The notes under the pieces were generated by a model. The model was not told the origin of the DNA. It searched no databases and saw nothing but the letters and a program-made list of their open reading frames with translations. Below, piece by piece: positions 6,113-10,177 of a stretch of DNA of 10,177 nt; the first letter of the stretch is position 1, and every line of letters begins with the position of its first letter. The position numbers and the translations under genes were made by a program. The stretch lies in assembly GCA_040388605.1 (NCBI GenBank), contig JAZKBN010000084.1:1-10177 (forward strand), given 5' to 3'. Source of the stretch: JAZKBN01 sp040388605. Lineage in GTDB: Bacteria > Bacteroidota > Bacteroidia > Cytophagales > Flexibacteraceae.

Positions 6113-7552
6113 TCAGTATGGAAGCGTATTAACTGAATGTTTAATAAACTCAGTAATTACCTCGGGCGGGTGCACGCCCATATATATTACAGCACCCAGC
6201 AAAACCAATTGCGAAATTGATTCCCAAGGGCTTATCTTATTATAGGTAACTCCCTCAGGCAGGGGTGCAAAAAGAAGCTTCATAAAGCTCCTGCCCATGC
6301 CGTAAAGTACAATGGTTAAAAGCAGCACAACGCCAATAAATACATAGGTGTATCCTTTATCGAGCAATGCTTTAAATGTCATAAACTCGCTGATGAACAG
6401 GCCGCTGGGCGGCATGGCAATCACGCAGATAAAGCCAAGCAGCAAAACGCTTCCTCCCCAGGGGTTCAGCCGCATGTAATCTCCCACCCGGTCAAAGTTC
6501 TTACCCTGGAACATGCGCTTAACCTGGCCAATCTGGTAAAAAAGGCCTGCCTTGGTAAGGCTGTGAAGCACGAGGTGCAAAACCGCTGCATAATACCCAA
6601 CGCCCCCGGCCGAAACTGCAAGCAGGGCAATGCCGCCGTGTTCCATGCTGCTGTAAGCCAATAAGCGCTTGTAGTTCTTAACGCGCATGATGTACACTGC
6701 GGCAAAAAGAATACATAGAACTGCGTTTATCATGAGCACATGATTCATCCAGTTATGTATACGGGTATGAGCAAATAATTGGTAGAACCTGAAAATAGCC
6801 ACAAAGCCCACATTCATAAGTCCGCCGCTGAACATAGCAGATATTGGGCTTGGGGCAGCGTCTTTAGCATCAATATCTACCATGAAAAGGGGCATAATGC
6901 CCATTTTAACGCTGAAGCCGGTAACTACGAACAGGAAGCTGAGCTTTAGCCAGTTAGGGTCCATTCGTATGGTATTATTTCCCAGGTTTTCCAGGCTCAG
7001 GTTTAGTGCATTGGCGTCCTGTGAGGCAATACCCAGGAACAAAATCCCGATAAATGCCATGGCAATGCCAATTGAGCAGATGAAAATGTATTTCCAGCTT
7101 GCTTCAAGTGCAATTGTGCTGCGTTCATGGAAAATCAGCAGCGAAGCGCAAAGGGTGGTTGCTTCAAGAAAAGCCCACATAAGGCCAATATGCGCAGATA
7201 TAAGCACCCCGGTCATCATCAGTACAAAGAATACGAACACGGCATTGTGCTGGCTTATTTCCTTAATGCTGTCTTTCCGTCCTTCCGCGTAAAAATAGTT
7301 ATGGAAGGGGGTAAGTATGCTGAGCAGGGTTATAACCGAAAGGAAGATTATGGCAATGCCGTCGGCTTCAAAGTATCTATCTTCAATTTGGTACAGGCAG
7401 CAGGTTTGCGCCCAGGTAAACCATACCTGTAATGCCATAAAGGGCAAATACAGGAGGTAATTAATTGCTTTACTGCGTATAAAGAACATTGCCGCCGAAA
7501 TGGCGCAACCCGCGGTAAAATAAACAGTGATGTTATCAGGAATGAAGGTCAT
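6113..7552 (-). CDS. hyfF: HyfF-like antiporter-family membrane subunit of Ehr complex
   Basis: A 479-residue polytopic membrane protein of the NuoL/M/N-Mrp antiporter family, expected to form a proton or sodium channel in the membrane arm. About 13-14 hydrophobic helices are visible. Charged residues expected for ion translocation are kept: Glu130 in WAFLEATTL, Lys216 in GFSVKMGIMP, Ser301-Ser302 region of LLAYSSMEHGGI, His330 and Lys334 in LVLHSLTKAGLF, and Glu389 in GLFISEF. The segment after Lys216 departs from the family. The usual PxHxWLPDAHxxAP reads PLFMVDIDAKDAAP (221-234), so both histidines are replaced (Phe223, Lys230). The length is near that of NuoN/HyfF proteins. The stop lies 4 nt before the large-subunit start and the gene begins 10 nt after the hyfE-like gene, which supports co-transcription. 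Assignment to HyfF rather than another antiporter subunit rests on gene order and is less certain than the family. Confidence 0.88.
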   Translation of the reverse strand: MTFIPDNITVYFTAGCAISAAMFFIRSKAINYLLYLPFMALQVWFTWAQTCCLYQIEDRYFEADGIAIIFLSVITLLSILTPFHNYFYAEGRKDSIKEISQHNAVFVFFVLMMTGVLISAHIGLMWAFLEATTLCASLLIFHERSTIALEASWKYIFICSIGIAMAFIGILFLGIASQDANALNLSLENLGNNTIRMDPNWLKLSFLFVVTGFSVKMGIMPLFMVDIDAKDAAPSPISAMFSGGLMNVGFVAIFRFYQLFAHTRIHNWMNHVLMINAVLCILFAAVYIMRVKNYKRLLAYSSMEHGGIALLAVSAGGVGYYAAVLHLVLHSLTKAGLFYQIGQVKRMFQGKNFDRVGDYMRLNPWGGSVLLLGFICVIAMPPSGLFISEFMTFKALLDKGYTYVFIGVVLLLTIVLYGMGRSFMKLLFAPLPEGVTYNKISPWESISQLVLLGAVIYMGVHPPEVITEFIKHSVNTLPY

Positions 7553-7562
7553 TATTATGTTA

Positions 7563-8186
7563 TCAGTCGCGGAGCTCGTTCAGGTTATCGGCTTGCACGG
7601 TTTTAAAGGCATCGCCAATACGGTTCACGAAAATGCTGAGAATAAGTATACTTGTGAAAAGGTCCATCAGTATGGCTATGTTCACTATTGTAGGCATCTC
7701 TGAACCAAGTGCAAGCGAAAGCAGGAAAATGCCGTTCTCAATAACCATGTAGGCAATAATATGCGTTATTATCTTCTTGCGTGATATTATAAGGAACAGC
7801 CCTGTAAACAATGCAGATACGCTTGCAGCGAAATACACTATTTTCAAATGCGAATCGTGCAGGTTATAAGCCAAAATAAAGCTCACGGCAATAATAGCCG
7901 ATACAATAAACAATGAAGCGAAATTGCTGATATCGGGTTCGGTTTCATGCCTGAGGTTATTGCGCTTAACAATGCGATTCAGCATATAAGGTACTATAAG
8001 CGCCTTAAATACCAGGGTTTCAACAAGAATGAAAAAGAGGTTGAGCAAATCTATATGGTGCAGCTCACGGAAGGCAACGCCGAACAGCACAATACCCTGT
8101 ATGAACAACAACCTGTTAAAGGTATCCAAGCGGCCGCTGATAGCCATGTAGTTCAGCGTAATAATGAATATGATGACGAGGAACAT
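7563..8186 (-). CDS. hyfE: HyfE-like (NuoK-related) membrane subunit of Ehr complex
   Basis: A 207-residue hydrophobic protein with about six to seven helices. It matches HyfE, whose C-terminal half is related to NuoK of complex I and MnhC of Mrp antiporters. Two membrane-embedded glutamates are visible, in FILVETLVFKALIVP (Glu56, Lys61) and in IAYMVIENGIFLLSL (Glu150). They are good candidates for the conserved NuoK-type acidic residues that relay protons. The polar loop at about 72-88 (RIVKRNNLRHETEPD) probably faces the cytoplasm. The length is close to typical HyfE. A 69-nt gap precedes it and 10 nt follow before hyfF-like. In E. coli-type Hyf operons a second antiporter gene (hyfD) lies between hyfC and hyfE; here it is absent. 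Confidence 0.87.
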   Translation of the reverse strand: MFLVIIFIITLNYMAISGRLDTFNRLLFIQGIVLFGVAFRELHHIDLLNLFFILVETLVFKALIVPYMLNRIVKRNNLRHETEPDISNFASLFIVSAIIAVSFILAYNLHDSHLKIVYFAASVSALFTGLFLIISRKKIITHIIAYMVIENGIFLLSLALGSEMPTIVNIAILMDLFTSILILSIFVNRIGDAFKTVQADNLNELRD

Positions 8187-8255
8187 GTTATTTTATTTTA
8201 CAGGAACAGGGCATTTACAATCTTCTTAAGAAAATGAAGAGGCTGCCGAAACACC

Positions 8256-9167
8256 TTATATTGAAAGTTTGTTTCTGATAACCAGCGCTCCCAGGAACAG
8301 GAGAACACCAATGGTTGTGAGCATGAACACAATTTGCGGGTTGCGTTTCATACGCGCCCTGGCCCTGAAGCTTTCCAGGATGCCGGCAGTAACCGCAAAA
8401 GCGAACTGAATGGCAAAGGCAATAATTATCTTAGCCCATATCGGCAGGCTGGGTGCGAGCACAAATCCTGTAATCAGCATGCCATACATGCTGAATTTCA
8501 AAGCCGAGCCGTAAAATATCATACCCAAATCGAACCCGCTGTTGTCAAGCACCATAACTTCGTGAATCATGGTGAGCTCCAGGTGGGTTTTAGGGTCGTT
8601 AACAGGCAGTCGGCTGTTTTCTATCATGGCAACCTGCACCATTACATAAGCTGCAAGCACACCCAGTAAATAGGTCATGGGCGACCCGAAGTGCATATTG
8701 CTGAATATTTCATGAAACGAGGTATGGTTGGCAAGCACCCCGAAACTGCCGATTACAACAAAGAATGCCGGTTCGGCCAACATGCTGTAAAGCGCCTCGC
8801 GATTGGCGCCCATGCCCTCGAAACTGCTGCCTACATCCATAGCGCCCCATAGGGCGAACAATTTACCAAAGCCAAGCAGGTAGGCGAAGAAAATAAAGTC
8901 GCCGGGGAAGCTGAACAATCCGGGCATATCGCCGAAGGGTATAAAGCAGGCAGCCAACAGAATGGAGGCCAGGTAAATGCTTGGCGCTATTTGAAATACA
9001 AAGCTGGTTTGCGTGCTGAAAACCGAGCCCTTGCGAAGCAGCCTTAATATATCGTATATGGGCTGTAAAAGCCCTGCCCCTTTCCTGCCGGCCAGGATTG
9101 CCTTGGTTTTATTAAGTATGCCCAGGAAAAAGAGCGATGAAATAAATATGATAACTACTGACAGCAT
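8256..9167 (-). CDS. hyfC: HyfC-like (NuoH family) membrane subunit of Ehr complex
   Basis: A 303-residue membrane protein of the NuoH/HyfC/EchB family, the subunit that joins the peripheral arm to the membrane arm. About eight helices are visible. Family motifs are clear: GRKGAGLLQPIYDILRLLRK (27-46), GSSFEGMGANREALYSMLAEP split over 113-133, and IENSRLPVNDPKTHLELTMI (182-201), followed by HEVMVLDNSG (202-211). The third motif carries the charged residues expected to form the link between the redox site and the ion channels: Glu183, Arg186, Asp191, His195, Glu197, His202, Glu203 and Asp208. Length and motif order are those of the hydrogenase-type branch, not NADH-type NuoH. It starts 58 nt after the hyfB-like stop codon; the ATG opens directly into the first helix, and no other start is plausible nearby. 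Confidence 0.92.
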   Translation of the reverse strand: MLSVVIIFISSLFFLGILNKTKAILAGRKGAGLLQPIYDILRLLRKGSVFSTQTSFVFQIAPSIYLASILLAACFIPFGDMPGLFSFPGDFIFFAYLLGFGKLFALWGAMDVGSSFEGMGANREALYSMLAEPAFFVVIGSFGVLANHTSFHEIFSNMHFGSPMTYLLGVLAAYVMVQVAMIENSRLPVNDPKTHLELTMIHEVMVLDNSGFDLGMIFYGSALKFSMYGMLITGFVLAPSLPIWAKIIIAFAIQFAFAVTAGILESFRARARMKRNPQIVFMLTTIGVLLFLGALVIRNKLSI

Positions 9168-9225
9168 TTTTTATCGGCTTGGGTTTGAAAGCGCGGCAAA
9201 TGCCGGCTGCGGAATTGTTACCGGC

Positions 9226-10177
9226 TTAAATAAAGTTGAACAAGGTCAGAAGGAACATGGTAACCAGGAAAATACAGGCATATAAAATATAGCTCTGTAC
9301 CTGCCCGGTTTGTATAACCGCAGCTTTGTCAAGCGCTTTACGCAGCATTTCGCCGCCGCGGGAAACAAAATTGGTTCTTACTGTATCATAGCTTTGAATT
9401 TCAAATTTTCGCTCATCGGGGAAAATTTCAAGCCTGGGAATTGGCTTATATACCTGCTTTACACCTACAATTGCCTTTGTCAGCTTTGCGAAATAATCGG
9501 CAAAACCGGTGGCGGTGTATTGCATGCGTGTGTTAACGGCAAGATACCCGCAGGCCCATGGGTCGCCGCGGCGCACCGTGTTCACTTTAACCCTGCTGCT
9601 CCTGATTATATACAAAACCAAAATAAATACAATGAACAAACCGCCTGCAAGACCTATATCTTCGGCACGTGCGTAATACTTGCCTGTAATTTTTAAAGTC
9701 CCGTGAAGGGCGGTTTCGGCAACTTCTGCAATAAGCCTGAACCAAAAGCCGGGCAGCAGGCCTATGCTCAGCATAATGGCCACCAAAATATATTGGGGCC
9801 AAAGCATAATGCTGTCGGTTTCAACGGCATTGGCGGCTTGCTCGGTTCTGGGGTAGCCAAGAAAGGTTACGCCGCCAACCTGTGTGAAGGCATAAATGGC
9901 GAGTCCGCCTGCTAAAACAAGGGTAATAATGGCAAGCAGCAAAATCATATCTACCGATACGTTACCTGCCGAAAGGCCTTTCAGCAAGCCGTTATAAAGC
10001 AAAAATTCCGACATAAAGGCATTTAAAGGCGGTAGCCCGCAGGCTGCCACAGATGCAACCAGGAACAGGGCGGTTGTTTTCGGCATGCCGTGAACAAGGC
10101 CGCCAAGTGTGTCCATATTTAAAGTATGCGCCCTGCGCCTTACTGAGCCGGCCGCCATGAACAGCACATTCTTAAAT
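9226..10177 (-). CDS. hyfB: HyfB-like antiporter-family subunit of Ehr complex, 5' end outside window
   Basis: The frame stays open to the window edge, so only the C-terminal 316 or so residues are seen; the true start lies to the right. The first visible codons read FKNVLFMAAGSV, the end of a central helix of the NuoL/HyfB family, and continue with MDTLGGLVHGMPKT. The next helix, ACGLPPLNAFMSEFLLYNG, carries the conserved GLPPLN-x-F-x-SE glutamate expected in the channel. After about four more helices there is a soluble stretch with DPWACGYLAVNTRMQYTATG, typical of HyfB proteins, then an amphipathic segment, a basic region (RNP-free, with ERKFEIQ) and a final helix, YILYACIFLVTMFLLTLFNF. The extra C-terminal part is normal for HyfB. 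It is the first gene of the operon visible here; whether other genes lie upstream is unknown. Confidence 0.88.
   Translation of the reverse strand, partial: FKNVLFMAAGSVRRRAHTLNMDTLGGLVHGMPKTTALFLVASVAACGLPPLNAFMSEFLLYNGLLKGLSAGNVSVDMILLLAIITLVLAGGLAIYAFTQVGGVTFLGYPRTEQAANAVETDSIMLWPQYILVAIMLSIGLLPGFWFRLIAEVAETALHGTLKITGKYYARAEDIGLAGGLFIVFILVLYIIRSSRVKVNTVRRGDPWACGYLAVNTRMQYTATGFADYFAKLTKAIVGVKQVYKPIPRLEIFPDERKFEIQSYDTVRTNFVSRGGEMLRKALDKAAVIQTGQVQSYILYACIFLVTMFLLTLFNFI

Noticed and set aside
4585..10177. Respiratory complex I (NADH:quinone oxidoreductase)
   Set aside because: The subunits are HyfB-, HyfC-, HyfE- and HyfF-like rather than Nuo-like in motif and order. No NADH module is seen, and the quinone-site tyrosine segment and N2 cluster are missing.
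1..10177. CRISPR arrays, tRNA or rRNA genes, insertion sequences
   Set aside because: Reading both strands showed no regularly spaced repeats, no tRNA-like cloverleaf, no rRNA-like sequence and no transposase-like frame or long terminal inverted repeats.

Overview
The window looks like a piece of a Bacteroidota chromosome. The evidence is the protein style (a SulP transporter and a Porin_O_P-like outer-membrane barrel of the type common in that phylum), start codons in AT-rich contexts with no clear Shine-Dalgarno sequences, and a moderate GC content. This is judged by eye; I cannot name the genus. All eight recognisable genes lie on the minus strand, so the direction of transcription is right to left.

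Right part (3809-10177): six tightly spaced genes encode a complex related to complex I and to group 4 membrane-bound [NiFe] hydrogenases. In transcription order they are hyfB-like (5' end cut by the window edge), hyfC-like (NuoH family), hyfE-like (NuoK-like), hyfF-like (Mrp/NuoLMN antiporter family), hyfG-like (NuoC and NuoD domains fused), and a ferredoxin-NuoB fusion. The gaps are 58, 69, 10, 4 and 5 nt, which suggests one operon. The large subunit has none of the four cysteines that hold the NiFe centre, so it is not a hydrogenase and fits the 'energy-converting hydrogenase-related' (Ehr) group. The NuoB-like subunit has also lost all four cysteines that would hold the proximal (N2-type) Fe-S cluster, while its ferredoxin module keeps eight cysteines. 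The ion-pumping membrane arm therefore looks intact, but the usual electron path to the active site is missing.

Middle (3427-3808): a 382-bp non-coding stretch with several perfect palindromes and one strong GC hairpin. It separates the complex from a SulP-family anion transporter with a STAS domain (1738-3426). A convincing intrinsic terminator follows the transporter gene.

Left part: a secreted, proline-rich-linker outer-membrane porin (180-1604) with its own leader hairpin. It is followed by a strong, A/T-flanked, probably bidirectional terminator (99-139). The first 98 bases hold no gene.

A possible reading is an ion-uptake neighbourhood: a porin admits an anion through the outer membrane, SulP carries it through the inner membrane, and the Ehr complex contributes to, or uses, the ion gradient. 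The joint function is inference from proximity only; the substrate (bicarbonate, sulfate or another anion) cannot be read from the sequence.
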